Source: Panonychus citri
Taxonomy: Eukaryota > Arthropoda > Arachnida > Trombidiformes > Tetranychidae
Reading direction: 5' to 3'
DNA length: 64,000 nucleotides
NCBI RefSeq assembly: GCF_014898815.1
Contig: NW_026515416.1
Location: forward strand, 1,364,001 to 1,428,000
The position numbers and the translations under genes were made by a program. Under the pieces are notes generated by a model that worked only from the letters and a program-made list of their open reading frames with translations, was not told the DNA's origin and searched no databases. Of the stretch, positions 13,732 through 25,335 are shown piece by piece; the first letter of the stretch is position 1; the number at the start of each line of letters is the position of its first letter.

Positions 13732-14439
13732 GTAAGTCCAATTACTATTTAGATATTCATACATGATTCATAATTTTGAGAGAAAAGAAAAAAATATTTC
13801 TAATTCTTGACCACTTTCACCAGTGTTGACCTCCAATCACCCGCTGGTGAATATTAACAATTAATATTAAGATAATATGAGATAATGATATTAAAGTAAA
13901 CATGATGAAAACTCATGAAATTATGAGAAATATATCTGATCATGTATATCGTTTTCATCCTTGATGATGGTCATCGAAAGTAGCCTCAGGTCATCTAGAG
14001 TTTTTTTTTTGCTATTCAATGTCTTTTTCTTACTCTTGACCATTACAACAAGTATTCAATGTCCAGGTAAACAATGAAATGGTAAAAAAAATGCCCCAAG
14101 GTAAATCAAATAGACTAAAAAAACAACACTAATGATTATAATTCATTTAATATTTTGGTATATTATCTGAATGGTCTTGATTCATAGTAATCGATAATTT
14201 AATTTACCATCATAACTGCTCAGTTGATTTTGAAATGTCCATTAAATATGATGATTTGGTCAGTCTAAAGGTACATTGAAATTCAAAGGATTGAAAATTT
14301 TATTTCTCCACAGAAAAAAAGTTATCATGATGATTTTCATCCCTGAGAGTTGAAACCATCACCTTGAACAATTTATTGTATATTTTTTTCACCATCAGTT
14401 ACCTGAAAATAATCATTCAAGTGACAATAAATAATAACT

Positions 14440-14464
14440 CATGTCCACTGAATCAGTGGACATG
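14440..14464. repeat. Perfect 12-bp palindrome with 1-nt centre
   Basis: CATGTCCACTGA at 14440-14451 is followed by one A and then its exact reverse complement at 14453-14464. Flanking AATAAATAA/TTTATTTA sequence extends the symmetry imperfectly on both sides. Confidence 0.9.
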
Positions 14465-14939
14465 TTTATTTACTTATTGTTATCATGATGATGACCATTA
14501 TCATGATATTTAGTTAACCCTAACCAAATCTGATTTAAAAGGTTGACAAAAATATATATACAACACACTCAATACTTGAGCATTTCTAATGGTCAGTTTA
14601 CATTTTTCTAGTGTCCATTTATCAGTATGGAAATATATTTGTGATCATATTATGGATTCATCTTTTTGTTCATGGTGAATCTTCATGCTGAGACTGAACT
14701 TTGTGTGTCTATTTATGTCTCGCACGAGTGAGGTTTTAATGATATCAAAGGGGTGCAAGTGAAAGAGTGAACCAAAAAACTGTGATAAAGTTCAAGGATC
14801 TTGGTCAACCGTAACAATATCACTCTGAATGGTTATATTATATTCTGTAGATATATTCAGAGTCTCCATGGATGATCATGTATTCAGAGAGAGAAGAATA
14901 AAATTGAGAAGGAACTAAAATTATCACCATGATGGTGTT

Positions 14940-14962
14940 GATGATGATGATGATGATGATGA
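14940..14962. repeat. (GAT)n microsatellite
   Basis: This is a run of about seven GAT/ATG units. Confidence 0.85.
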
Positions 14963-16420
14963 GTGATCATCATGCTCCTTAAATAAGTTTGATATTTTTT
15001 TCTGCTTCTTTTGTGATTTGATTGAAACTTTTTTCATGATGATTGGGATAACATTAAATATCGTTACTATTATGATAATAATATTATATTACTTGGACAT
15101 GGAGAGAGAAAAAAAAGTTATATCAATGTTATATTATTGTAGTAACAAAGGTAGACAAGAGACTTGAGTTGGGTGAGGTTGAGGGTGGAGTGGGAAGTGT
15201 GATATTATTATTATTATTATATAGATTTTCATCATTCTAACGGCATTAATGTCAACATCAGAATACAATCAACTCCATCATCTATCAAAGAATCAATAAT
15301 AATGATAAGAAAGAGATGGAGAGGAAAATGATGGAAAAGTTGGAGATTTTTTCTTTTCTTTTTTTTTGATTCCAATGATTCGCAAATCTTATCAAGTCCA
15401 GAGTTCTCAAGTTGAATATTACTTTTTTGTCTTCATAAAGTTCACCTTTTTTTCATTCATTAATTTAGATGACAATGATGATGAAAATGCTTCACAAGGA
15501 TAAAAAGGGAGAGAGAGATAATTGAAAAGTGGATTATATTCTGTGTCAATATTGATGATGCTCAAGAGAAACCAAATAACAGGGAAGAGGAAATGGTGAA
15601 AACGCTGAGAATGATGAAGATAAGGATGAGGAAGATGAAGATGAAGATGAAGAGGATAAAAGTGGTATTGATAATCAAAGAAGATGCATTTCGATAACCT
15701 TTTATTGAGAATGCAAAGATTGCATTATTTGTTATAATACGTAGACTGATTTTCATCCTTCATCTTCATCTTCATCATTATCATCTTTCATCACTTACAA
15801 TCCATTCTCATACTATTATAAAGATGAACAGGATAAGGAAATGATGAGGGGAGTGAAAATATCAAAAAACCTTTTCTCTTTGTTCATGTTCACTATTGAT
15901 AAGATTTTATTTTCATTTTCCAATGAGTAACAATCAAATTAATTTGATTACAAGCTGAACAATTTGATCGGAGTACCAGTTTATCATTGAATTTTATATA
16001 TTCAATTGAAAAGGTTTTTTTTCACCTTAAAAATGAAGTGAAAATGAAAAATTTATTGAATTTCAATCACTGAAAATCAAATCAAATGAAACATTGCTGA
16101 TTGTTGTGTGCAACATGAATAATTAATGATCATTTATGGCAATCAAGCTTAATTACAGTCTTAATCAGGAGCAGAATGTAAACAATTAGTGGAAATGTCT
16201 TGATTGTTTAACCTTGTTAACCCTTAGTTAGTATGAATTGTCTGGGTTACAATTAAGGTTATTGAGTGAAATCTGTTAATTGTCATCAGAGCAATACTTG
16301 GATTCACAGGGAGTGATAATTAATCCTCATAAGAATCAAGGTTAATTCATGAAAATAAAACAATCACCATGAAATGATTTAAATCACCGGACCATAACTC
16401 CAGATACTAGATCAAGGTCA

Positions 16421-16433
16421 CCCAATCAACAGT
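16421..16433 (+). repeat. Left terminal inverted repeat of the transposon
   Basis: CCCAATCAACAGT matches the reverse complement of 25323-25335 exactly. The preceding bases are ...GGTCA. Confidence 0.85.
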
Positions 16434-16615
16434 TCCGATTCAAAAATGAATCAAAAAGCAATCCGTAATAACCAATCCGATTCAATTTTGAATCTGAAGG
16501 TTTTTGAACGTTTTTGATTCGCAAAAAATGAGAAAAAAAATTCAAAATTCGGAAACAATTGATTTATAGATTCATATGAAGATTTATTGGTATCTTTGTC
16601 AAAAAATTTAATAAT

Positions 16616-18481
16616 TTAAGAAAAACATCTAGAATTCCATATCGATGAAGAAGATTCTTTTCCATTGCTTTCTTGATTCTCTTCCATTGAATTGTTTTCA
16701 TCAGAATCAAGATCTATTGGTGTTTGTCTTTTTCGTGAGGCTGAGTTCTTTGCACAAAGCTCTTTTCCTATTCTTATTCGGACCTCTTTCTCTAGATCAT
16801 CATTATATTCGAAGATTTTAGCTTTTCTAAATATGTGAACTGAAATAGATATTGATTTTATTAGAATTTTTTCTGCTGGATTTAAATGGAAAAAAAGTTT
16901 TATTCAAATAATTCTACTAACCAACAAAAGCTTTGACGCGTTCATAGCCTCTTGTTGAATCAAATTTGCCTTGAAAAGGCTTACCAAAAGGATCTTTGAA
17001 ACCCCATACAAAACACAACGGAAATTTTTCTGTTACTTGTTCAGATTTGATCATTTTCAAAAAATCTTGAAGTTCATTTTCTTTATAATATTTTTTTCCG
17101 AACGTGACATTTTTAAAATATTGTTCAGGAAAACAAACGCTGACCAGTTGATAAGCAAAAGAGAAAGGAACTTTTGTTTTCGCTCTGGATACAGCTTCTT
17201 GATATTTATCCAATTCAAACTGTATCAAGCCCTCGATGAATATTCGATTTGCTTGTTCAATTTTATATGTTTCATCTTCCTCTGGTATCTTGATCATTAT
17301 CTCTCTGGCCGAAATCTCTTTTTCTGATAGAATAAGATACAAATCTTTAAGAATATCAGTTATATCTGAAACCATTAGACTGATTGTATCACATTTGGCC
17401 AAATTGGGCTTTCGTTCATTACAAAGTGAAATTTTCTCTTGTATCCTCGCAAAAATGATATCTTTTTCCGATGCACTTTTTGGTCGATGGTGAGTTTCAC
17501 TAATTGAATTTTTTCTCGAGGAATCATCTCGATTGTCTTTTTGCCGTCTTTTCTTTGTTTCTTTTCTAAGGTTTTCATCCGGTCAACAATCAGATCTTCC
17601 TTTTGTACTTGGGCTTTGATAGTATTATAATCTTTTTCTTCGGGTTCATCACGTTCAGCGACTAAATTCTCTATGAAATTTTTCAAACATTCGAAATCAT
17701 TAGAACTTATTATTTTTTGCTTGGGACACTGATTTCTTTTCACAAGTGGAACATGTTTGAGCTCTTTAAATAATTTAGAATTTCCTATCATTTTTTCACA
17801 ATGATTCCAGTTTGGATTTTTTTCAATACACTTGGTAAGACACACTTTCAATTTTTGAGGCGTTTCTAGAGAAAAAATTAGCCATGGATTAGATTCTTAT
17901 CCTGAAAACCAGAAAAGATATTTTGAGAACTTACCTCCAGTAGCTATAATTGGTCCTGAAAGTTTGAATTTACCAAATTCAACTTCAAACAAATTAGATG
18001 AGAAATCAAAATAATCATTGAAAGGTAAATCAAAACCAAAATCTATGAATTGACTTTCCCGGATCTTTATCAAAATCGGTTGTTTGATTTGTTTCAAACT
18101 ATGATCAAGTAGCAGCGGCATGAAGACAGCGTGGATAAACTCAGGTTGATTTTTCTCACTTAATTCGATCTCTTCGTTCTCCTCGTGCTTTTCAGAGATT
18201 ATTGTTTCAGCAGAATTTGATCGTTTTTCACTAAGCAAAGATTCTTTTCGAGAAGAAAATGAATCACTGTATCCCGAACTGGATAAAATAGACGAAGTTG
18301 AAGGTGAGCATTTGAATGAACTTTTCACTGTTGATGATAATCCTTGGGTTGATGATGATCCTTGGGTAGATTTGTTGGATTGGGAAGAGCTCAGAACAGA
18401 ATCAGATAATTTGGGTTTCTTGTTTCTATTTGGATGAAGAGGTTTAGTAACAGAATATTGGAGAACTTTCGATTTTCTCAT
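16616..18481 (-). CDS. Transposon accessory protein B, BEN-like domain (one frame break)
   Basis: Exons are 17935-18481, 16922-17865 and 16616-16839, with donors GGAG|GTAAGT and GTTG|GTTAGT, both intended as phase 1. The N-terminal ~100 residues are serine-rich and disordered (MRKSKVLQYS start). A conserved block follows, ending LSGPIIATGG at the first intron, then a lysine-rich basic segment. The C-terminal domain contains FPEQYFKNVTF, WGFKDPFGKPF and FDSTRGYERVKAFV, and resembles a BEN DNA-binding domain. The same landmarks and both intron positions occur in accessory protein A. The reading frame changes between 17378 and 17582: both frames are open there, and exon lengths imply one missing base or an unrecognised short intron. 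The likely role is DNA binding at the element's ends, inferred by analogy with TNPA of CACTA elements. Confidence 0.7.
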
Positions 18482-18893
18482 CCTTAAATTTAGTTACACT
18501 TTTTTGAAAACAAAATCACAATATTGTAGAAATAAGATTGGAAAGATATTTATTTCAAAAGAGCTCCTGGTAAATGGAGAAATAATTGATTCAAATCAAA
18601 TTCAAAATTGAGATTACCACACAAATAAGAAAAATTGAGGGAAAAAAATCAAAGTAGAAAAATAAAGAAAAAATTTCTTGAAAAATTTCAGAGCAGTTTT
18701 GCATCTAAAGGGAAAATTGTCAAAGTCATTCAAGACTTAATTTGTGGAAATCTTAGAAAAAGAAAAATTACTGAGATCAGATGATACCTGATAAAGGTAA
18801 ATATAAATTGATTTGATTTTTCACTTGCCAATCAAAAGAAGAAAAATTTGTACGGGGGAAAAAAGAATTGATTCCAAAATCAAATACCTTTTC

Positions 18894-21375
18894 CTATTGG
18901 TCATTTTTTAGTAAATCAAGAAGCTTAGGTAACTTTTTCTTTCCAATTGACTTGAAATAACTTGAAAGTTTTGCCTTATCTTCCTCAGTCAAATCATCTC
19001 CAGATTCCTCTTCTCTTTCATCATCTTGATTTTTATTTCCGGATTCCTTTTCGGTTTCCGACTCGGAAGTGAGATCTTTCTGAACAATTGAAGACATTCT
19101 ACATGAATTTTCATCTTTATCAGAGGTAGGGCTGGAGATTCGTGGTCTTTTGCTTACTCTTGGAAAGTAGTTAGATATCGTTCGACGATTTCTTTTCACA
19201 GGTTGACTAGTTGATTCCATTGTATCAGAAGAAAGATCCATGACACCAGAGTCTTCAAATGAGTTGATGGTAGAATTATCAAGATCTTTATCAGCTTCAC
19301 CAGTAACAGACACATTTTGAACAAGAGATGTTTCTTCTCTATTGGAAATCTCAATTGTGACTTCTGACCCAATAGCGAGATTCAGATCTTCGTTTAATTC
19401 ACTGAGATTCTCGTCAAATTCTGTAGAATGAGCTGTATCTAAATTTTGAATTTGATCTTTTTCGGTAAAAACAGCTTCTTCCGAATTTACATCATTTGGA
19501 TTGTCTGTTTGATCAGCATTTTTATCAACTTCAGCGAAAGTATCAGCGTTGATAGTCAACTGATCATTTTCACTCGCAGTAAGTGTCAATTCGATATTAT
19601 CGTCAGGGTCAAAATCATCGTCAACGAGTGGATTCCTAGCCAAACTATCTTCACCGTCAGAACTGACTCCCAGATTAATAGTTTTTACTGCTGAGATATT
19701 TGCCATTGATGATTGCTCAAGATCTATTACCGGAACATCATCAGCTAAGGAAAATGATTCATCATCATCATCACATTCGGATGAATGATCTTTTTTCGAT
19801 GGCTCACTTCGGCTTCTGAGTGATATCTTTTTTCTCTGATTTGGGCGATATGATTGATCGGAAGGATGAGAATCAGATTCTTCTGAATCCGAAGTTGTGA
19901 AAAAATCCAAAAAGCTTTTCGGTTTAGATTTCTTTGGTGGGTCAACTTTAGTCCGTTCATAGTGAATTGATTTAGAAAGTGATCCAATGATACTTTTTTC
20001 CAGAGTTTTATCGTATGATGTCCGTTTCGATTTCCTAACGACATGATCTTTATCATGTGAATAAGATTTAAAAAAATCATTATCGGATTAAGAGAAATTA
20101 TGTCAAACTTACCGATTAAAGCTCTTAATCTCGATTCACCAAGACCATCATCAAACGGAGCTGCACATGGATTAGCCAAAGGATCACGGTAGTTCCAAAG
20201 ATTTAGAAGAGATATTTTTCCAGCTGACCCTTTTAACGTAACATTAACCAACCAATGTTTCGGAAAAGCGTATTTTATAATACTTTTTAGTATAGTTGCT
20301 GGCTCGAGATCATCAGAATTTGCAGCATATTTCAAAGCTTTTCGATACTTTTTCGAAGACAAAGGTAAAATACCTTCAACATATGTAACTGAATTTTTAT
20401 GATAAGTATTATCTACAGTTGACAAGAATCTAACAGGTCTGAATTCATCACCGCCCACAATCTTATTCGGTGGAATGACAGGATTCAAATCAATAAGATT
20501 ATTTTCGATTTTCTTTGATAAAAATTCAATTGCCTTAACAACTTCAGAAGCGAATTTTCTCATTGATGGTAAACAATCTTCAGCTGCTTTTCGTAAATTA
20601 TCCAAATTCAATCCTGACTGATCGATGATCAGCTGATTATCTTTGTCCATGTCCACACTTTGATGTTCCTTCCATGAACTTTGAGATTCATCTCGACTTG
20701 CATCTCCAGCTTTCGACTTTGAAAATCCAGAAGTGGTTGGAAAGTCACTTGTTGATGGCTCATCAGTGATTGAGGTAGAAATATCAGTTTTTTCCCGGCG
20801 ATTTTTTGTCTTTAAACTTTCAATAGCATGTAGAATTTTGTCAAAATCTACCTTTTCAATACTCGGCATTCCTCTGGCTTTAGCTTGAGCGATTTCTAAT
20901 TGATCCATGGCGATCAAATTCACTGTTTTTGCTTGTAAATTTTTAAGTTTTTGTCGCTTGACAAATATCTTATAATTTTCACTTAGATCTTTTGAATCCT
21001 CTGATGAAGAAAAGAGAAAAATATTAAAAAATGAACAGGGAATAAGATAAAATTTGACTTACCTCCGCTTGAGACAATCATGGCAATAAATTGATCACAT
21101 CCCGAGATATTGATATGAATCAAATTGGATGAATTGAAAGTGTTAAGCTTTACACCTTCAGGAAGTTTGTCTTTCTCATACTTGAAGCAAACAGGCACAA
21201 TTTCCTCTTTTTCTTGTGAATATTTAACTCGCACCAAAGCGATGAGTAAGATTTCATTCATTTTCAATTGAAAATAACAGCCAAAAAGCGAACACTGATC
21301 GTAGACAATATTATTTTTCCTTTGACCGACCGATTTAACGAGTTTAATTGAATATTTTTTCCTTTTTACATCCAT
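18894..21375 (-). CDS. Transposon accessory protein A, BEN-like domain
   Basis: Exons 21063-21375, 20113-21000 and 18894-20047 join in phase (both introns phase 1, 62 and 65 nt) into 784 residues, start MDVKRKKYSI, stop TAG. Exon 1 ends IAMIVSSGG. Exon 2 carries a Ser/Thr-rich linker and then the domain with YRKALKYAANS, IIKYAFPKHWLVNVT, LWNYRDPLANP and FDDGLGESRLRALI, which fits the BEN fold. BEN domains bind DNA and often repress transcription. Exon 3 encodes a long acidic, Ser-rich tail with a Lys-rich patch (PPKKSKPKS) and ends DLLKNDQ. It is divergently transcribed from the transposase, so the two probably share a promoter region. It is probably the intact helper protein of the element; the function is inferred. 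Confidence 0.75.
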
Positions 21376-21682
21376 AAAATGTATACAAATATATAACTAA
21401 AATTGAGAATCATCCACATGTAAAAAGTAATCTTTTTTATCAAAAAAGGAAATTGAATTTAGAGATAAAGTTCTCTTTATTCTGATTGGTCAAATCAAAG
21501 ACTTTATCTTATTTCCGTGGCAACGCTTCCTTAGCAACGAAAAAAACATGTGTTTGTTTATTTTAGAAAAGAATTTTTTATTTGTTCTCCAAAAAGAACT
21601 TTTTGGCTATTAAAGCTAATTGTTTAGCTTTTCTTCTTTAAATTTTTTTATTATACTTTTGTTTTGTTTTTTCCAAGCAATT
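21376..21682. promoter_or_regulatory. Bidirectional promoter region of the transposon
   Basis: A ~300-bp AT-rich gap separates the divergent starts of accessory gene A (ATG at 21375, -) and the transposase (ATG at 21683, +). No specific factor sites are recognised. The promoter call rests on position only. Confidence 0.5.
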
Positions 21683-24109
21683 ATGATTAATTCAAGAAAT
21701 AATCATCGCTTGAATCGATTCAAACACAACTATCAACAACGTCTTTATATTTATAATCTTCCTGAACGTGACCCAAATCATTTTGATTCTTCAATCGGTT
21801 CTTCTTCAAATGTTTCAGTTAATAGTTCTTCCTTTTCCTCCTCATCGAGCTCAACAAGTGTTTCTGAAAGTGATGTTAATCGTATCTTGGGTAAAAATCC
21901 AGACAAAAAAACTTATGCAAAGATAATTTTCTCGGCTCTTTTGTCACATGGTCTAAATTTAAGATCCACCGGATTAGCTGTTAATCTATTCAATTGTTGG
22001 TTAAAAAGATTTTCAGGTGATAATTTCAATCAATTGCCGAGCTTACGCTATTATTGGGATTCCAAAGCGAAAGAAATTGAAACAAATATATATATTCTCT
22101 GTGAAAATAACCATTCACATGGACCTTATTCAGGAGATAATAATTCGTATGAATCTTTTCAATGTGATGGTGATTTAATTCCAGTTACGATCAAATATGA
22201 TAGATATTTTTTTCATCTACCTCTGAAAGGACAACTCGAAAAGGTGTTACCTTTGCTTCCTGATTCATTTTGGTTGGATGAAAATGTAGAAAAAGATATT
22301 TGTGCGAGTCAACAAGCCAAGAAAGTTAAATCAAGTTCTGCTCAAGACAATAACAAACTAACATTAACATTACATGCAGATGAAATTTCTACTTTCAAGT
22401 CATCAAGTGAAAAAATTTTCCCAATATTTATTTCCATTAATGAGATAAAACCTCAATATCGAAGAAAATTTTTCTTCTTGGTCGGGCTTTTTCTTGGAAA
22501 GCATAAGCCACCAGTTGAATGCTTTCTCGGGCCTATTTGTGCAGAGCTGGATTATCTTTCTAAGAATCCGATAATTTGGGAATCTGTGTCAGGAAAAGGA
22601 TTCTCTTCCACTTTTCATTTGATCTCTCTTGTAGCTGATGCTCCAATGAGATCTTATCTCAGAGCAGTAAAACAATATAATCACACACATGGGTGTGATT
22701 GGTGTCTTATTCAAGCTTCAACCATCAACGGGGCTCGTCTATACCCTAATCAAACACTTGAAGAGCTGAATGATCTACGGAGAACTAAACAGGATTTCTT
22801 AGAATTTCGTCAATTTCTATCTCAAAATTTGAACGATAGAAACAATGATCTTATTCGATTGAACCCAAGATTTCAAGGATTAAATGGAATATCACCTTTA
22901 CTCCAATTAGATGATTTTGATATTGTTTCTGGTACCGCAGTGGAGCCAATGCATAGCATTAGTCTGGGTGTTTTTCGGAATCTCATGATGAAGTGTTTTC
23001 TCACTAACGATGTTCCAAGTGTTTTTGAAAAAAGAATAGATCATAATCTCTTCAAAAAAGAATTGAGTCAAAGACTCAAATCAATTTCTGTAACAAGTGA
23101 ATTAATTCGAGCTCCGCGAGATTTATCTTTCATCAAATACTGGAAGAGTAATGAGTTTGACTCATTCTTGTGCTACTTTTTTTATTCAACTACCAGAGGA
23201 TTATTGAAAACATCAGTATTAAATAATATTCTAACTTTATCAAGAATCTATTATCTGTCACACATTGGAATTGGATCTGATTCAGTTGAAAATGAGTTGA
23301 TCAATTTGGTGGAAGAATTTCAACACGGATGTGCATCTTTATATGGTTCTCGTTTTTTATCTTACAATCTGCACATTTTGTCACACATCGCAAGTTCGTA
23401 CAGTGATTTGGGACCTAATTCCAATGTATCATCTTATCCTTTGGAGGATCATATGGGAGATTTGAAAAGAAAAGTACATCGATTTTCTAACCCTGGACCT
23501 TCGCTTGTTCGATTTTTCATGAATGATTTTCAATATCAAGCCTACAAAACATCGATATTGTCAGAATGGAATCTTACTCAAAATGAAAAAAGATATTTCG
23601 GTTGTGATAGTGAGAAAATTACCTTCACAAAGGTACAGAAAAGTTTTATTCCACAACAACAACAACAACAAATTCTATCTGAATTTCAACGATTAAATGA
23701 AGATCTTCAAAATGAATGGATTCCAATTCTAGAATACTACCAGTCAATCAAATTCAAACGAAAAAGATATTCTACGATTTCATACAGTAAAAAACATACT
23801 AGAAATGATTCTTTTTTCAAAGACAACGAAAGTAAATATTTCAAAATCATAGCTATATTCTCAGCCGAAAATAATATTTACTTTGGTTGTCATCAAATTC
23901 AAGTGAAAAAAGTCAATATAAATTTCAGCGGATTAACTGGATTCTTCAATTTCCAACTCGAAAATATTTTTGAGGTCCAAAAAGAGTTCAATTCAATTTC
24001 TTTGGTACGACTAGAAAAAGTCCGTGAAAAAGTTATTTTCATAAAAAGTTCCAATTTTCATTACCGTAACAAAGACTTAATTGTTGAACAATTTCTCAGA
24101 AACAAATAA
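21683..24109 (+). CDS. DDE transposase, Tnp2/CMC (CACTA-like) family
   Basis: This is an uninterrupted 808-residue ORF starting MINSRNNHRL; the frame is open upstream but has no earlier ATG. The order of landmarks matches the tnp2-like transposase family found in animals. There is an N-terminal linker with a serine run, then a first acidic residue in LHADEIST (about D233), followed by PIFISINEIKPQYR. The second is in SLVADAPMRSYL (D319), with a CDWC zinc pair just after (C338, C341). Next come the conserved EPMHSISLGVFRNLM (H424) and the third acidic residue in YPLEDHMGDLKRKVH (E588). It would cut and paste the element by binding its terminal repeats. No stop or frameshift is seen, so the protein may be functional. 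Confidence 0.85.
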   Translation: MINSRNNHRLNRFKHNYQQRLYIYNLPERDPNHFDSSIGSSSNVSVNSSSFSSSSSSTSVSESDVNRILGKNPDKKTYAKIIFSALLSHGLNLRSTGLAVNLFNCWLKRFSGDNFNQLPSLRYYWDSKAKEIETNIYILCENNHSHGPYSGDNNSYESFQCDGDLIPVTIKYDRYFFHLPLKGQLEKVLPLLPDSFWLDENVEKDICASQQAKKVKSSSAQDNNKLTLTLHADEISTFKSSSEKIFPIFISINEIKPQYRRKFFFLVGLFLGKHKPPVECFLGPICAELDYLSKNPIIWESVSGKGFSSTFHLISLVADAPMRSYLRAVKQYNHTHGCDWCLIQASTINGARLYPNQTLEELNDLRRTKQDFLEFRQFLSQNLNDRNNDLIRLNPRFQGLNGISPLLQLDDFDIVSGTAVEPMHSISLGVFRNLMMKCFLTNDVPSVFEKRIDHNLFKKELSQRLKSISVTSELIRAPRDLSFIKYWKSNEFDSFLCYFFYSTTRGLLKTSVLNNILTLSRIYYLSHIGIGSDSVENELINLVEEFQHGCASLYGSRFLSYNLHILSHIASSYSDLGPNSNVSSYPLEDHMGDLKRKVHRFSNPGPSLVRFFMNDFQYQAYKTSILSEWNLTQNEKRYFGCDSEKITFTKVQKSFIPQQQQQQILSEFQRLNEDLQNEWIPILEYYQSIKFKRKRYSTISYSKKHTRNDSFFKDNESKYFKIIAIFSAENNIYFGCHQIQVKKVNINFSGLTGFFNFQLENIFEVQKEFNSISLVRLEKVREKVIFIKSSNFHYRNKDLIVEQFLRNK

Positions 24110-24507
24110 GCTCACGAGTAAAATAGCTTTTTCAGTTAGCTTTTTTCCATGAAAAAGTTCTTTTCGCCTAAGAAAAAAAGCAAAAAGCAAGAAATTTTTT
24201 GTCCCACTTTTTTGTTCATTTTGTTGTTTACCTTTTGTTGTGATTTGAAATAATTCAAGTTCATCTTTTATATTTGTGAATTCATCATTTCAATTTTTAA
24301 TTTTACTTCAAACAATCAACAAAGATCATTTTGTCAACAAAATTATAAAAATCGAATAGATATAATTCAAGAAATAACCGAAAACAAGTAAGTTGAATTT
24401 TTCAGTGATGTGATAAGCCTTTTTTGTTTACATTTTTTAATTTTAGTTTTTCACATTTTCTAAGGAAAAATGAATTTTTCTGGTCAATTTCACGTGAAAT
24501 TTGAATT

Positions 24508-24867
24508 TTCTTTTAGTGTTGATCTACCAGCGGAGCAAGATCTTCTCATCCCAGTTCATCAATCATCAACACACCAAATAATGGATCTCAAGAATCAAGT
24601 TCAAATAGCGATAATCAAATGGAACAAGATCTTTCTATCGCCTCAAATTTTTCGCCAAGCCAATCAGCATCACCATCTCCATCAATATCATCATCAATGA
24701 TTGCAAATTCTCCGTCTTTTAATTGTTATGAAGATGATTTTTGGTCTATTAGATCAACTGAATCAGATCCTATTTCTGAGGACAAAATTCAAGAGGAAAT
24801 AGAATCTTTGTCTGTTGAGATTGATGCTATGGAAGTTGATTCTTGTGACACTCCAATGGAATATTGA
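24508..24867 (+). CDS. Possible small third ORF of the transposon, Ser-rich and acidic
   Basis: One frame stays open from just after a stop near 24525 to a TGA at 24865-24867, and includes an ATG at 24619. The product is Ser/Pro/Asn-rich with an acidic tail ending DTPMEY. A TTTTAG acceptor-like site at about 24515 and a CAA|GTAAGT donor-like site near 24388 suggest it may be a spliced second exon. No homology is recognised, and it may not be translated. Confidence 0.3.
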
Positions 24868-25322
24868 TAGCTTATTTAAGCTGAAATGATTCTTTTTCTA
24901 ATAATTTTCTCATGAAAAAATTCTTCTTCTCCAAATTTTACTATTTTTCTATTTTTCACCAAATTTGTATGGAATCTGTTAGAAAATCTCAAGGAAATAT
25001 TTCAATATTATATTTTTACCCGATTATGATCTCAATCTACGCCTTTCAATTTATAAAAAGATATTTTTCCAAACTCATTTTATGAAAATTCAAATTGTTA
25101 CAATATCAAAATCTCAAGAATCACTTTTCTACGATTAAATCAGTTACAAATTTCCAAAATTAAACAACAAGTCTCTCATTTTTTTGCTTCCAGAAATTTG
25201 AAAATTTTCTTCTTCTCATTTTTTGAATCGGAAGAGTTCCGATGATGGTTTTGTCAAAAATTTTTGCTTCTCCGATTCATTTTTGAGTAAAAAAATCGTC
25301 GGATCTTGTCAGAAAAAAAGTG

Positions 25323-25335
25323 ACTGTTGATTGGG
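25323..25335 (-). repeat. Right terminal inverted repeat of the transposon
   Basis: ACTGTTGATTGGG is the exact complement of the left end, followed by CAACT. Confidence 0.85.

Larger units (their letters stand above)
13732..16420. other. AT-rich non-coding stretch
   Basis: No supported gene. It contains a near-perfect palindrome (14440-14464), a GAT microsatellite (14940-14962) and a GAA/GAT-rich purine tract near 15590-15660 that produces spurious acidic ORFs. Confidence 0.55.
16421..25335. mobile_element. 8.9-kb CMC/CACTA-like DNA transposon with divergent gene layout
   Basis: The ends are 13-bp inverted repeats: CCCAATCAACAGT at 16421-16433 and its reverse complement at 25323-25335. The dinucleotide CA flanks both ends, which is a possible 2-bp target duplication but weak on its own. 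The 9-mer TCCGATTCA or its complement occurs at 16434, 16476, 25224 and 25271, close to both ends, as subterminal repeats do in CACTA elements. Inside, a DDE transposase is on + and two BEN-like accessory genes are on -, read away from a shared ~300-bp spacer. A small Ser-rich ORF follows the transposase. The element sits in a non-coding part of the SLC35F-like locus. Confidence 0.82.
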
